NCBI GenBank assembly: GCA_003280055.1
Contig: QCGG01000005.1
Span: 1 to 64,000 of the forward strand
Source: Prochlorococcus sp. AG-363-P19
Lineage (GTDB): Bacteria; Cyanobacteriota; Cyanobacteriia; PCC-6307; Cyanobiaceae
Length of the DNA stretch: 64,000 bases
Direction of reading: 5' to 3'
Position numbers and translations under genes: made by a program. The first letter of the stretch is position 1. The number at the start of each line of letters is the position of its first letter. Below the pieces are notes generated by a model. It worked only from the letters and a program-made list of their open reading frames with translations, was not told where the DNA came from and did no database searches. This document shows positions 40,317 to 48,246 of the stretch, piece by piece.

Positions 40317-40631
40317 ACCCTGGGCCAGAACTAAAAAAGAGCCCTTACCAAGGCTCTAGGCATGAACCCAGGACATACGTAAAGATTGGCAAGGGAAGCA
40401 ATAAATGAATGAACTGCAAAAAAATCATAATTGCCTTCAACAAAAAAATGATTACAAAGGCCCTACTTCAATTTGTTTGTATTTTCAAAGACTTACTTCA
40501 AAGAACATCTTCATGAATTAAAGGGTTTATAGTTTTGCTCTCAAATCAGGTCTGACAAGAATTTGTATGTTTTATTTGTTTACCGATCTGCTTCTACCTG
40601 CAGATCACCATCAACCAATCATCTTTAAAAA
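40317..40631. other. 315-base intergenic region before cytochrome c6
   Basis: Contains a nested inverted repeat just after the preceding stop: outer arms CCTGGG/CCCAGG (40319-40324, 40367-40372) around inner arms AGAGCC/GGCTCT (40338-40343, 40352-40357). The inner stem is preceded on the plus strand by A6, i.e. followed by T6 on the minus strand. The rest is AT-rich without a recognisable gene; the cytochrome c6 promoter should be here. Confidence 0.7.
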
Positions 40632-41033
40632 ATGAAGAATACTAGAAGATCTTGTCTAAAACACTTTTCTTTCATCTCTCTCTTCCTAAAACACAATCTG
40701 CTTTCTTTTTTAGGCTGCCTTGTTCTAATAGCCATAGTCTTTGTAACGCCAAATAGTCTTCTTGCAGTACCAGCTAAGTCTGGGCAGGTTCTCTTCAATG
40801 AAAATTGTGCAGGTTGCCATATAAATGGTGGCAATATCATCCGAAGGAATCGAACACTGAAGTTATCTGATTTAAAACGTAGGGGGTTAGATAACCCTGA
40901 GGCTATAGCCAGGATCGCCAAAGAAGGTATAGGAACTATGTCAGGTTACGAAGAATACTTAGGAGAAGATGGTGCCAAGTTGGTCGCAGAATGGATTTGG
41001 AATCAAGCTCAAAATGCTTGGACCCAAGGATAA
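40632..41033 (+). CDS. petJ: Cytochrome c6
   Basis: Lumenal c-type cytochrome that can replace plastocyanin between b6f and photosystem I (or donate to oxidase). The 133-residue precursor has a long signal peptide (hydrophobic 24-39, cleavage likely near LLA at 43-45), the heme motif CAGCH (Cys59, Cys62, His63) and the axial Met103 in GIGTMSGYEEYLG. Length and positions fit c6. Its last 25 bases overlap the convergent YCII gene. Confidence 0.92.
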   Translation: MKNTRRSCLKHFSFISLFLKHNLLSFLGCLVLIAIVFVTPNSLLAVPAKSGQVLFNENCAGCHINGGNIIRRNRTLKLSDLKRRGLDNPEAIARIAKEGIGTMSGYEEYLGEDGAKLVAEWIWNQAQNAWTQG

Positions 41034-41278
41034 ACTTCTAAAGAAGTCCAAATCCCTTCACGCCAATAAACGTCTTTCTCAAGAGTTTCTCTGACACTCT
41101 CAATAGTAGAAGCCTCAAATATGCCAAAAACATAACTACTGCATTTAGTTGGCCCTAAAGAGATCAGAATGCCTTCTTGCTTCAGCTTACTAAGCCTATC
41201 GAGGTGTTCTTCTCGAAAAGGAGTTCGCTTCTCAAGAGCATTTTCGCAATAAGTACCCCAAAGAACAAACCTTGCCAT
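41009..41278 (-). CDS. YCII-like domain protein
   Basis: An 89-residue protein with the YCII pattern: MARFVLWGTYCENAL at the start, HLDRLSKLKQEGILISLGPT, and GIFEASTIESVRETLEKD, ending VYPWVQAF. YCII proteins share a ferredoxin-like fold; a conserved His/Asp pair suggests enzymatic activity, but no substrate is established for this type. ATG at 41276-41278. Convergent overlap with petJ. Confidence 0.85.
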   Translation of the reverse strand: MARFVLWGTYCENALEKRTPFREEHLDRLSKLKQEGILISLGPTKCSSYVFGIFEASTIESVRETLEKDVYWREGIWTSLEVYPWVQAF

Positions 41279-41367
41279 AACAGCTCACTAGGGAATCTAT
41301 GAGAATCTAACTGTATAAATGATGGCACAAATGGAGCAAGATTTTCTAAGTTCTGACAGTTCTCTCA

Positions 41368-41640
41368 TCAATTGATCATGATAATTGCAGTTACCTTTTC
41401 TAAGAGGCTGAGGAACTTAGTTTTGCGGAAAATCTGCTCTAAGAAGTTCACATGCTCTTCTTCCTGCCCTGAATAATGAGCCACATGGTCTCTCAACTTC
41501 CATGAATTATCAGAGTTCCTCTTAGAAAGAAGGTTGTAAACCTTCTTCGAACTAACGTGCGTAGGATTAGCAAAGGTGGAAGAAAGGTAAGTAAAGTGGA
41601 GGCCATTGAAGGGATAGCAATCTATCAACTGACAAGACAT
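41368..41640 (-). CDS. Hypothetical protein
   Basis: A 90-residue frame with ATG at 41638-41640 and no clear Shine-Dalgarno. The second half reads like a real helical protein (LRDHVAHYSGQEEEHVNFLEQIF), while the first 25 residues are less convincing and may not be translated. No family recognised. Kept because the charged helix pattern is unlikely by chance in this AT-rich context, but it could be noise. Confidence 0.4.
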   Translation of the reverse strand: MSCQLIDCYPFNGLHFTYLSSTFANPTHVSSKKVYNLLSKRNSDNSWKLRDHVAHYSGQEEEHVNFLEQIFRKTKFLSLLEKVTAIIMIN

Positions 41641-41799
41641 AGATAGCGTTAATTGGCCTCAAGCCTGGTGATAAATTTAGAATCAAGCTTGCCGTTAAGC
41701 AGCTGAGACTTGTGGCTATAGGTAGTAATAACAATGATGACTAAAGGATCTCTCATAAGGCAGGAATAAGTAATCCACAAACCGCTTAATTATCTGATC

Positions 41800-41828
41800 A
41801 AAGCCCTGGAGAATTTTCGGGGCTTTTT
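41800..41828 (+). terminator. Intrinsic terminator, upstream gene unknown
   Basis: Stem AAAGCCC (41800-41806) with GGGCTTT (41820-41826), 13-base loop, T-run to 41828. No plus-strand gene precedes it within 760 bases, which points to an unannotated RNA or read-through control from petJ. Confidence 0.7.
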
Positions 41829-41955
41829 AAGTGTCAAGGGAAAAACTCTTTGATTCAAAGTCCCTTCCTTTTCGTCCTCTATGCTCATGAGTGACCACAG
41901 AGGTGAATCTGTATTTTAAAAACTACTATTGCTTTCATTATTTACCTTTAAATAG

Positions 41956-41983
41956 TTGCCACTAATAAACTTAGTGCTATGTT
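41956..41983 (+). promoter_or_regulatory. Promoter of cyAbrB with operator-like palindrome
   Basis: TTGCCA (-35, 41956-41961), 16-base spacer, TATGTT (-10, 41978-41983) preceded by TGC (extended -10). The spacer contains ACTAA-N5-TTAGT (41961-41975). Transcription would start near 41990, about 18 bases before the ATG. The palindrome between the promoter boxes is where a repressor would act. Confidence 0.5.
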
Positions 41984-42007
41984 ATTAAGGTTGATCCTGT
42001 ATTAGTC

Positions 42008-42364
42008 ATGCTCACTGGTAAAGAACTTCTCGCCAAAGTCAAAGATCTTGGTGATGTAAGTAAGTCTGATCTAGTTAAAGCTTGTGGGTATGTATCCACA
42101 AAGAAAAATGGTGGTGAACGTCTAAACTTCACTGCTTTCTATGAGGCTCTACTTGAAGCTAAAGGTGTAAGTCTTGCTTCTGAAGCTTCAGGTGGTGTTG
42201 GCAAAGGTGGAAGGAAGTTGAGCTACACAGCAACTGTTCAAGGGAATGGTAACCTCTTGATCGGTAAAGCTTATACAGCTCTACTTGACTTGAAGCCTGG
42301 TGACAATTTTGAAATCAAAATGGGTCGTAAAGGCTTCAGACTTATTCCAGAAGGAGAAAGCTGA
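42008..42364 (+). CDS. Cyanobacterial AbrB-like transcription regulator
   Basis: A 118-residue cyAbrB protein. The N-terminal part (LTGKELLAKVKDLGDVSKSDLVKACGY) and the C-terminal SpoVT/AbrB-like end (NLLIGKAYTALLDLKPGDNFEIKMGRKGFRLIP) are typical of the family that tunes carbon and nitrogen genes in cyanobacteria. It is a single transcription unit: promoter directly upstream, strong terminator after. The operator-like palindrome in the promoter suggests autoregulation (inference). Confidence 0.92.
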   Translation: MLTGKELLAKVKDLGDVSKSDLVKACGYVSTKKNGGERLNFTAFYEALLEAKGVSLASEASGGVGKGGRKLSYTATVQGNGNLLIGKAYTALLDLKPGDNFEIKMGRKGFRLIPEGES

Positions 42365-42410
42365 AACAAGCGTATATCTCGCTAAACCATAGACAAAATA
42401 AATTGAACCT

Positions 42411-42445
42411 TGTCCTACCTAAACTTACTAGGTAGGACATTTTTA
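42411..42445 (+). terminator. Terminator after cyAbrB
   Basis: Perfect 11-bp stem TGTCCTACCTA (42411-42421) with 42429-42439, 7-base loop, then TTTTTA. It ends the cyAbrB transcript. Confidence 0.9.
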
Positions 42446-42499
42446 TTGCATTGCAGTCTCAAAGACTAAAAAGGAAGTTGATTTCTGAATTGCTGTAAA

Positions 42500-43303
42500 T
42501 TAACCAGCAGCATCTTTTAACTGTTTACAGAAATCTGCTGCTTCCTTTGCTTCTAACCCTGAAGAAGCTTGTGCAATCCTTTTTACAAGTGCGCTCCCAA
42601 CAATTGCTCCGTCAGCTCCCCAAGTTTTCACCTTGCTAATCTGATCAGGACCTGAAATACCAAAGCCTACTGCTACCGGCAAAGAAGAAGATTGCTTTAG
42701 TTGTTTAACTAATCCACCTACTCGATCTTCCATTACTGCTCTTTCGCCCGTTACACCTGTAACACTTACCAAATAAGTAAATCCTTTGCTGTTTTCTGAG
42801 ATTCTTTTCATCCTCTCAGGTGGAGTAGTAGGTGCAACAAGCAAGATCAGATCAAGACCATAAGATGAAGCAATAGGGGAAATACGCAAAGCCTCTTCCA
42901 AAGGTAAGTCGGGGACAACCAATCCAGATACACCCGCATTAAATGCCGAGCTACAAAATTCCTCCATCCCAATTGTGAGTAAAAGATTGGTATAAGTGAA
43001 AAGAATAATTGGTATTGATAACTTACCTTTCAAAGCACTCAACATTTCCAAAACAGCTTTGAGAGTTGTCCCCGACGAAAGTGCACGAGAGGCAGCCTCT
43101 TGAATAACAGGACCATCAGCAAGAGGATCGCTATAGGGTATACCCAGCTCAACCATATCTGCTCCTGCCTCTTCAAGCTTTAAAAGCAAATCTTCCGAGG
43201 TTTTCAAATCTGGATCTCCTGCCATTAGAAAGGGCATTAGAGCGATTCGCTTTTGACTCGCTAATCCTTCGAAGACCTGAGAAATTTTCGATTGTGCTGC
43301 CAA
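42500..43303 (-). CDS. trpA: Tryptophan synthase alpha subunit
   Basis: Splits indole-3-glycerol phosphate to indole and glyceraldehyde 3-phosphate; works with TrpB, not in this window. The 267-residue TIM barrel has the catalytic Glu in [21 protein letters not shown] (about residues 49-69), the family phosphate region and VTGVTGER. It starts at TTG (43301-43303) with AGGAG 6-7 bases upstream. No ATG fits better. DUF3007 and ndhL precede it on the strand. Confidence 0.96.
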   Translation of the reverse strand: MAAQSKISQVFEGLASQKRIALMPFLMAGDPDLKTSEDLLLKLEEAGADMVELGIPYSDPLADGPVIQEAASRALSSGTTLKAVLEMLSALKGKLSIPIILFTYTNLLLTIGMEEFCSSAFNAGVSGLVVPDLPLEEALRISPIASSYGLDLILLVAPTTPPERMKRISENSKGFTYLVSVTGVTGERAVMEDRVGGLVKQLKQSSSLPVAVGFGISGPDQISKVKTWGADGAIVGSALVKRIAQASSGLEAKEAADFCKQLKDAAG

Positions 43304-43385
43304 TGTGATCTCCTGAGAACTCTATAAATCAAGAAAAAAATATCAAAAGAAGAATCATAAAAATAAAAACAAACCTATATATGCA

Positions 43386-43715
43386 TTACTTGTCATTTTT
43401 ATCAATTTCCAGCTCCTCCATCAGCTTAATCTTCTCATCATCAGTCAAAGAGTCAAACCTTTCTTTAAGTTCAGAAGTCGTAAACTCTTCATATGCCTTG
43501 CGATAACGTCTGCGTTGCTCCATAAAAGTCATGCTTCCACTTACAACACGCAAGAGATAAGAGCCTGTCCACCCAATAACTATCAAAACTAAAACTGCCT
43601 CGGAAACGATCCCAGCAGAACTACCCTGTAGGCCTATCAACCTAAGGGCCAAATAACCAAGCCCACCTAAGGCAAAAACACCTAAACCGAGTTGAATAAC
43701 CGTTGCTCTTGTCAC
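43386..43715 (-). CDS. DUF3007 membrane protein
   Basis: A 109-residue protein with two hydrophobic segments (about residues 6-26 and 36-57) and a charged C-terminal tail (FTTSELKERFDSLTDDEKIKLMEEL), matching DUF3007. Starts at GTG, 4 bases after the ndhL stop. The ndhL-DUF3007-trpA arrangement is often conserved in cyanobacteria, from memory; the function is unknown. Confidence 0.85.
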   Translation of the reverse strand: MTRATVIQLGLGVFALGGLGYLALRLIGLQGSSAGIVSEAVLVLIVIGWTGSYLLRVVSGSMTFMEQRRRYRKAYEEFTTSELKERFDSLTDDEKIKLMEELEIDKNDK

Positions 43716-43719
43716 TCCC

Positions 43720-43983
43720 TCAATCCTCTCCTTGACCTTGTAAACGCAAATTCAAAAATGGTGAAAAGAGAATCATCCCAGGAAAAAATAAAAATACAAG
43801 CCCATAAACGCCCAATCGCTCAACCTTACCCATATGGTGCCATCGGCTATTCATCCAAAAATATAAAAATAGTGGGAATACAACCAAATAAAGAATGCCA
43901 ATGAATGCATAAGCACCAAGAACGACAAAAGAATTTGTCAAAACTTGGCCATTCAAATACTGAACAGACACAATGTGCATCAT
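43720..43983 (-). CDS. ndhL: NAD(P)H-quinone oxidoreductase subunit L
   Basis: Small cyanobacterial/plant-specific membrane subunit of NDH-1. Residues 12-40 and 52-74 form two hydrophobic segments ([25 protein letters not shown] split, and [16 protein letters not shown]). The ATG at 43981-43983 (or the adjacent ATG at 43980) is preferred. A longer frame to 44064 would run back into tRNA-Leu on the other strand and is rejected. Upstream of the DUF3007 and trpA genes. Confidence 0.9.
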   Translation of the reverse strand: MMHIVSVQYLNGQVLTNSFVVLGAYAFIGILYLVVFPLFLYFWMNSRWHHMGKVERLGVYGLVFLFFPGMILFSPFLNLRLQGQGED

Positions 43984-44036
43984 CTTAACTATCCTGAATC
44001 TAAGATGTGAAGTAGGTCTTTTGCCTTTCTTATCTT

Positions 44037-44122
44037 GGGGGCATGGCGGAATTGGTAGACGCAAGCGACTTAAAATCGCTAGTCCCGAAACGGATGTGGG
44101 GGTTCAAGTCCCCCTGCCCCCA
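44037..44122 (+). tRNA. tRNA-Leu (UAA anticodon), intron-less
   Basis: Acceptor arms GGGGGCA (44037-44043) and TGCCCCC (44115-44121), discriminator A44122, no encoded CCA. Anticodon stem AGCGA/TCGCT around the loop at 44069-44075, with anticodon TAA at 44071-44073. A long variable arm and the TTCAAGT T-loop make it a class II (Leu) tRNA. Many cyanobacteria have a group I intron in this anticodon; none is here. Confidence 0.98.
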
Positions 44123-44160
44123 TCGCAAGTAAGCTTCACTCAAATTGATCAATCCCATGT

Positions 44161-44187
44161 AAAATCTTCAAGTATGAGATTTTTTTT
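44161..44187 (+). terminator. Terminator after tRNA-Leu
   Basis: Stem AAAATCT (44161-44167) with AGATTTT (44177-44183), 9-base loop, T-run to about 44188. It lies 39 bases after the tRNA 3' end on the plus strand. Confidence 0.7.
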
Positions 44188-44240
44188 GTTCAAAGCAGTG
44201 TTTAGAAAAGGCACTAAGAGCTAAGAGCCAAAAACTCCTA

Positions 44241-45329
44241 TTAAGAAACGGTTTTAGAGTCTTTTTCATCCAATACAACAGACCATTGCAAAGTTTCTCC
44301 TGCATGAAAAGGCACTAAATATTCCTTCCTATTCAGTTCACTTGTGATTTGAAAGGTTTGCGGAACCACCTGAGATCTTCGAACCAAAGTCATTGGAGTG
44401 TTATTAAGAGGCATTCCATAAAAAGATGGACCATTAATACTTGCAAAAGCTTCTAAATGGTGAAGAGCTCCTTCATCATCAAAGACTTCTGCATAACTTT
44501 CCAATGCAAATTTTGCGTTAAAAATACCTGCACAACCACAAGAACTCTCTTTATCTACACGTCTATGAGGTGCAGAGTCAGTACCAAGGAAGAAACATTT
44601 TTTTCCACTAGTTGCAGCCTGACGAAGAGCTAATCTGTGAAGTTCTCTTTTGGCTACTGGTAGACAATAAAAATCGCTGCGCAAACCTCCTTTAAACAGT
44701 GCATTTCGATTGACATGTAAATGATGAGGGGTAATTGTTGCCGCCACCATCTCAGAACTTGACTCCACAAACTGCACAGCTTGCAGAGTCGTAATGTGCT
44801 CAAGAACAACTCGAAGAGCTGGATGCCTAGTTAGCAACGGCGAAAGGCACTTATCAATGAACACCTCTTCTCGGTCAAAAATATCAATTTCAGGATCAGT
44901 TACCTCACCATGAATTAAAAGTGGCATGTCTATTCGTTCCATCGTCTCTAACAAAGAGTCAATTGCTCTTATATCCCTAACACCTTCCGACGAATTAGTT
45001 GTAGAATTAGCTGGATAAAGCTTTGCCGCTGTAAAGACTCCCTCACGATGACCTCGTTCTAAGACGCCAGGAGAAAGATCCTCTGTAAGGTACGCTGTCA
45101 TTAGAGGGATGAAATCAACCCCCTTAGGAAGAGCGTCAAGAATTCTTTTCCTATATTTAATTGCTGACTCAACACTAATAATAGGTGGCTGAAGATTAGG
45201 CATTACAATTGCTCGCCGGAAAATTCTAGCCGTACTGAGAGCAACACCATCAAGAAGGGATCCATCCCTTAGGTGGACATGCCAATCATCAGGTTGACGA
45301 ATAACTATTTTTTCATGCGAAGTGGTCAA
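44241..45329 (-). CDS. pyrC: Dihydroorotase
   Basis: Zinc amidohydrolase of pyrimidine synthesis, E. coli PyrC type. The 362-residue protein has DDWHVHLRDG (metal His pair, about residues 14-23), VMPNLQPPI, the later metal His residues in HGEVTDP and ATITPHHL, and the Asp in LGTDSAPH. Full length. It is isolated; 215 bases separate it from the divergent cation antiporter gene. No strong promoter motif was picked out there. Confidence 0.95.
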   Translation of the reverse strand: MTTSHEKIVIRQPDDWHVHLRDGSLLDGVALSTARIFRRAIVMPNLQPPIISVESAIKYRKRILDALPKGVDFIPLMTAYLTEDLSPGVLERGHREGVFTAAKLYPANSTTNSSEGVRDIRAIDSLLETMERIDMPLLIHGEVTDPEIDIFDREEVFIDKCLSPLLTRHPALRVVLEHITTLQAVQFVESSSEMVAATITPHHLHVNRNALFKGGLRSDFYCLPVAKRELHRLALRQAATSGKKCFFLGTDSAPHRRVDKESSCGCAGIFNAKFALESYAEVFDDEGALHHLEAFASINGPSFYGMPLNNTPMTLVRRSQVVPQTFQITSELNRKEYLVPFHAGETLQWSVVLDEKDSKTVS

Positions 45330-45544
45330 GAGAATTTAATTTCAAGGGCCATACTCATTGCTCTTTGGAGGATGTAAAAGCCTAAGACATAAAGTCAAGG
45401 TACACTCATGAACTCTTATGTATTCTATTGTGCTAAAAAAAAGAAGGCTTGCTATAGAAAATTTAATTCAAACACTTTTAATTATTTTAAAGCTAAGGAC
45501 ATATCCTTCAAAACAGTCAGAATTCTAAAAGCCAAGAAATTACT

Positions 45545-46657
45545 ATGCCAGCCTTTCTCCTATCAGCAATAGAAGTGCTGATAGGGATATGCTTATTATT
45601 TGGTGGCGGTGAGTTCTTTGTACAGGGGGCCGTAGCTCTAGCATTAATTCTTGGCATCCCCCAACTGGTAATAGGCCTAACGGTAGTTTCCCTTGGAACA
45701 AGTGCTCCTGAACTATTCGTAAGTGTTAGCTCAGTGATCAAGGGGTCTGATGCACTTGCTGTAAGCAACGTCGTTGGAAGTAACATTTTTAATGTCATGG
45801 TGGTTTTAGGAAGTAGTGCACTTGTAATCCCATTAAAAGTAGAAAGTCGCCTAGTCCGAAGGGACGTACCTCTGTTGATAGCTATTTCTGCAGCCGTATG
45901 GGGGATGTCTTCAACTGGTCATGTAACTTGGCAATCCGGAACAGCTTTATTAATCGCTCTAATAATTAACTCAGCATGGGAAATTCGTACAGCACGAGAG
46001 GAGCCTGAAGAGATTGAGGAAGCAGAACCGGAAATTAAGATTGGAAGCAGTGACACAAACTGGTCTAAAGCATTTTTTGCATTGATAAGTGGAATACTTC
46101 TTTTAACTCTTGGATCAAACCTTCTAGTCAGGGGAGCTAGTGACTTAGCGACTTCGCTTGGAGTCAGCGAAACAGTAATAGGACTAACAATCGTTTCAGC
46201 AGGAACATCTATGCCAGAGCTCATTACATCATTAGTTGCCGCTCTAAAAGGACGAACTGACTTGGCAATCGGAAATGTAATTGGGAGCAGTCTTTTGAAC
46301 CAACTTCTTGTACTGAGCTGCAGCGCTATAGTTGCAGGAAAAACCGGCCTTTATGTAGACCAATTAGTAATAAATAGAGATTTACCAGTAATGGTATTAA
46401 CATCGCTTGCCTGCATGCCAATTTTTTGGACAAAAGGTTTCATTAGTAGGCTAGAAGGAGGCATTTTATTAGGTTTATATCTTTTCTACATAATCGAACA
46501 AGTCCTTCCTCACACAATCCCTGGATGGCAAGACAATTTTCGATTATTGTTAATATGCGTGGTACTTCCAGTAATACTATTGACAATTATTTTTCAAACC
46601 CTTTCATACTGGAATTATCTAAATTCACAAAAAATACGACAAAGATCTCCAAGGTGA
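45545..46657 (+). CDS. Calcium/sodium antiporter (CaCA family, YrbG-like)
   Basis: A 370-residue membrane protein with two homologous halves of about five segments. Alpha-repeat motifs are seen at VVSLGTSAPELFVSVSSVIKG (first half) and IVSAGTSMPELITSLVAALKG (second half), each with the GTSxPE signature and a following NVVGSNIFN or NVIGSSLLN. These place it in the CaCA superfamily. The ion is most likely Ca2+ against H+ or Na+. An acidic loop (EEPEEIEEAEPEI) links the halves. Confidence 0.92.
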   Translation: MPAFLLSAIEVLIGICLLFGGGEFFVQGAVALALILGIPQLVIGLTVVSLGTSAPELFVSVSSVIKGSDALAVSNVVGSNIFNVMVVLGSSALVIPLKVESRLVRRDVPLLIAISAAVWGMSSTGHVTWQSGTALLIALIINSAWEIRTAREEPEEIEEAEPEIKIGSSDTNWSKAFFALISGILLLTLGSNLLVRGASDLATSLGVSETVIGLTIVSAGTSMPELITSLVAALKGRTDLAIGNVIGSSLLNQLLVLSCSAIVAGKTGLYVDQLVINRDLPVMVLTSLACMPIFWTKGFISRLEGGILLGLYLFYIIEQVLPHTIPGWQDNFRLLLICVVLPVILLTIIFQTLSYWNYLNSQKIRQRSPR

Positions 46658-46699
46658 TTTCTTCTATCTAGTAAGGAGCCTGTCAATTATTTGAATTGA

Positions 46700-48055
46700 T
46701 CAACGCATCGTAACGAATTCCTCTGCAATTGTTGGATGAAGTGCCATTGTCTTATCAAAATCATTCTTCGTCGCATTCATCCCAAGAGAAATTGAGGCAA
46801 TTTGAATGATCTCGGATGCATGCTCACCAACCATATGACATCCAATAATTCGATCTGATTTATTCTCAACAACAATTTTCAACATACAGCGACATTTCTG
46901 CTTAAGCAAAGCTTGGGACATTGGTTTAAATACAGAAACATAAGTTGTAATTCCTGATTCTCCATGAATATCTATTGCATCCTTTTCGCTTAATCCAACA
47001 CTTGCTATCTCTGGGTCACTGAAAACAGCTTTCGCCACCAATGAATGATCTACAACTCTTGGGTTTTTACCATAAATGCTATCAGCAAATGCTCTACCTT
47101 CATCTATAGCTACAGGTGTAAGGTTAATATTATCAGTAACATCTCCAATCGCAAAAACCCCTTCTACATTTGTAGCTTGGTTTTCATCCACAAGAATACG
47201 GCCATTCTCCTCTTTAACTCCAGCAAGATGAAGTTTCAAATCATTAATAAATGGTCGGCGTCCAGTAGCAAAAAGAACTCCTCCACAACAGATTGGAGAT
47301 TGATCATCAGTCAAAAGAGATAGCTCTCCAGGTCTACCTTGAATTGATGTTGGAGATTTACCAAAAAGCATATCAATTCCTTTTTTTATCATTTCTTCTT
47401 TCAACAAAGAAACTATCTCATGATCAAAACCACGCAAAATTGTATCTCCTCGAACCAATTGTGATACATGAACACCAAGTCCTTTAAGGATGCAAGAAAA
47501 TTCACAAGCTATAAACCCTGCTCCAACAACAACTACATGATCAGGGAGTTCTTTAAGCATAAACATATCATCACTTACCCATCCCAAGTCTGCTCCAGGT
47601 ATTGATGGGCGAACTGGTCTGCCACCTACAGAAATTAAAACATTTTTACTAGAAATAACCTTCTTATTTCCCAGAGAATCTTTAATTGAAATGGAATTTG
47701 GACCAAGAAAACTTCCCCATCCAGAAAACAAATCAACACCAGAGTTCTCTAACATCTTTTTATGTAATTCATTAAGCCGGTCAACTTCTTCCCTTACATT
47801 GTCGAACAATTTACCCACATCAGAAGAAACATCCTTGAAGGTCACCCCAAAAGAAGGTCCTTCTTCAATGCTTTGTCGGAAAGCAGCTCCATAGACCAAA
47901 AGTTTTTTAGGCACACATCCTCTAATCACACAGGTTCCACCAACCCGATCGCCTTCAACAATGGCAACATTAGCTCCATAGCTTGCAGCCCTTTTAGCTG
48001 CCGCTAACCCACCAGAACCAGCGCCAAGGACAATTAAATCATAATGTTGATCCAA
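46700..48055 (-). CDS. gor: Glutathione-disulfide reductase
   Basis: FAD/NAD(P)H enzyme that regenerates glutathione. The 451-residue protein has the FAD motif GAGSGGLAAAKRAA (about residues 12-25), the redox dithiol CVIRGC (42-47), a second nucleotide motif GAGFIACEF, and the C-terminal catalytic pair LHPTIAEEF (the His-Glu of the partner subunit). It converges on the antiporter gene. The dithiol is Cys-x4-Cys, as usual. Confidence 0.93.
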   Translation of the reverse strand: MDQHYDLIVLGAGSGGLAAAKRAASYGANVAIVEGDRVGGTCVIRGCVPKKLLVYGAAFRQSIEEGPSFGVTFKDVSSDVGKLFDNVREEVDRLNELHKKMLENSGVDLFSGWGSFLGPNSISIKDSLGNKKVISSKNVLISVGGRPVRPSIPGADLGWVSDDMFMLKELPDHVVVVGAGFIACEFSCILKGLGVHVSQLVRGDTILRGFDHEIVSLLKEEMIKKGIDMLFGKSPTSIQGRPGELSLLTDDQSPICCGGVLFATGRRPFINDLKLHLAGVKEENGRILVDENQATNVEGVFAIGDVTDNINLTPVAIDEGRAFADSIYGKNPRVVDHSLVAKAVFSDPEIASVGLSEKDAIDIHGESGITTYVSVFKPMSQALLKQKCRCMLKIVVENKSDRIIGCHMVGEHASEIIQIASISLGMNATKNDFDKTMALHPTIAEEFVTMR

Positions 48056-48246
48056 AACAAAAAGTTATCTATTCAAGCAATCCTATTTTACTTGTGCGGC
48101 AAAAACAATTGCTACTTTAATGTCTCTAGTTAAGCATTAGCAATATCAACTGCAGGAATCGCAGGGAGATTGATTAATATCCAACAAGGAATGATCAAGC
48201 AAGGCTGGCTTCCTCTAAAAAATCACAAAGCCTTTTCAAATTTTAA

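Larger units (their letters stand above)
41641..42007. other. 367-base gap with a terminator and the cyAbrB promoter
   Basis: No credible protein frame. A strong terminator at 41800-41828 (plus strand) ends a transcript that has no annotated gene upstream, so an untranslated RNA may lie between about 41650 and 41830. The right part holds the cyAbrB promoter. Confidence 0.7.

Noticed and set aside
43984-44064. Longer N-terminus for ndhL
   Set aside because: It would run into the tRNA-Leu gene on the opposite strand and is not NdhL-like.
45408-45572. Short plus-strand frame of about 54 codons before the antiporter gene
   Set aside because: Lys/Asn-rich, no family, overlaps the antiporter start out of frame.
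46683-46699. 6-bp inverted repeat between the antiporter and gor genes
   Set aside because: Stem too short and without a T-run; not enough to call a bidirectional terminator.
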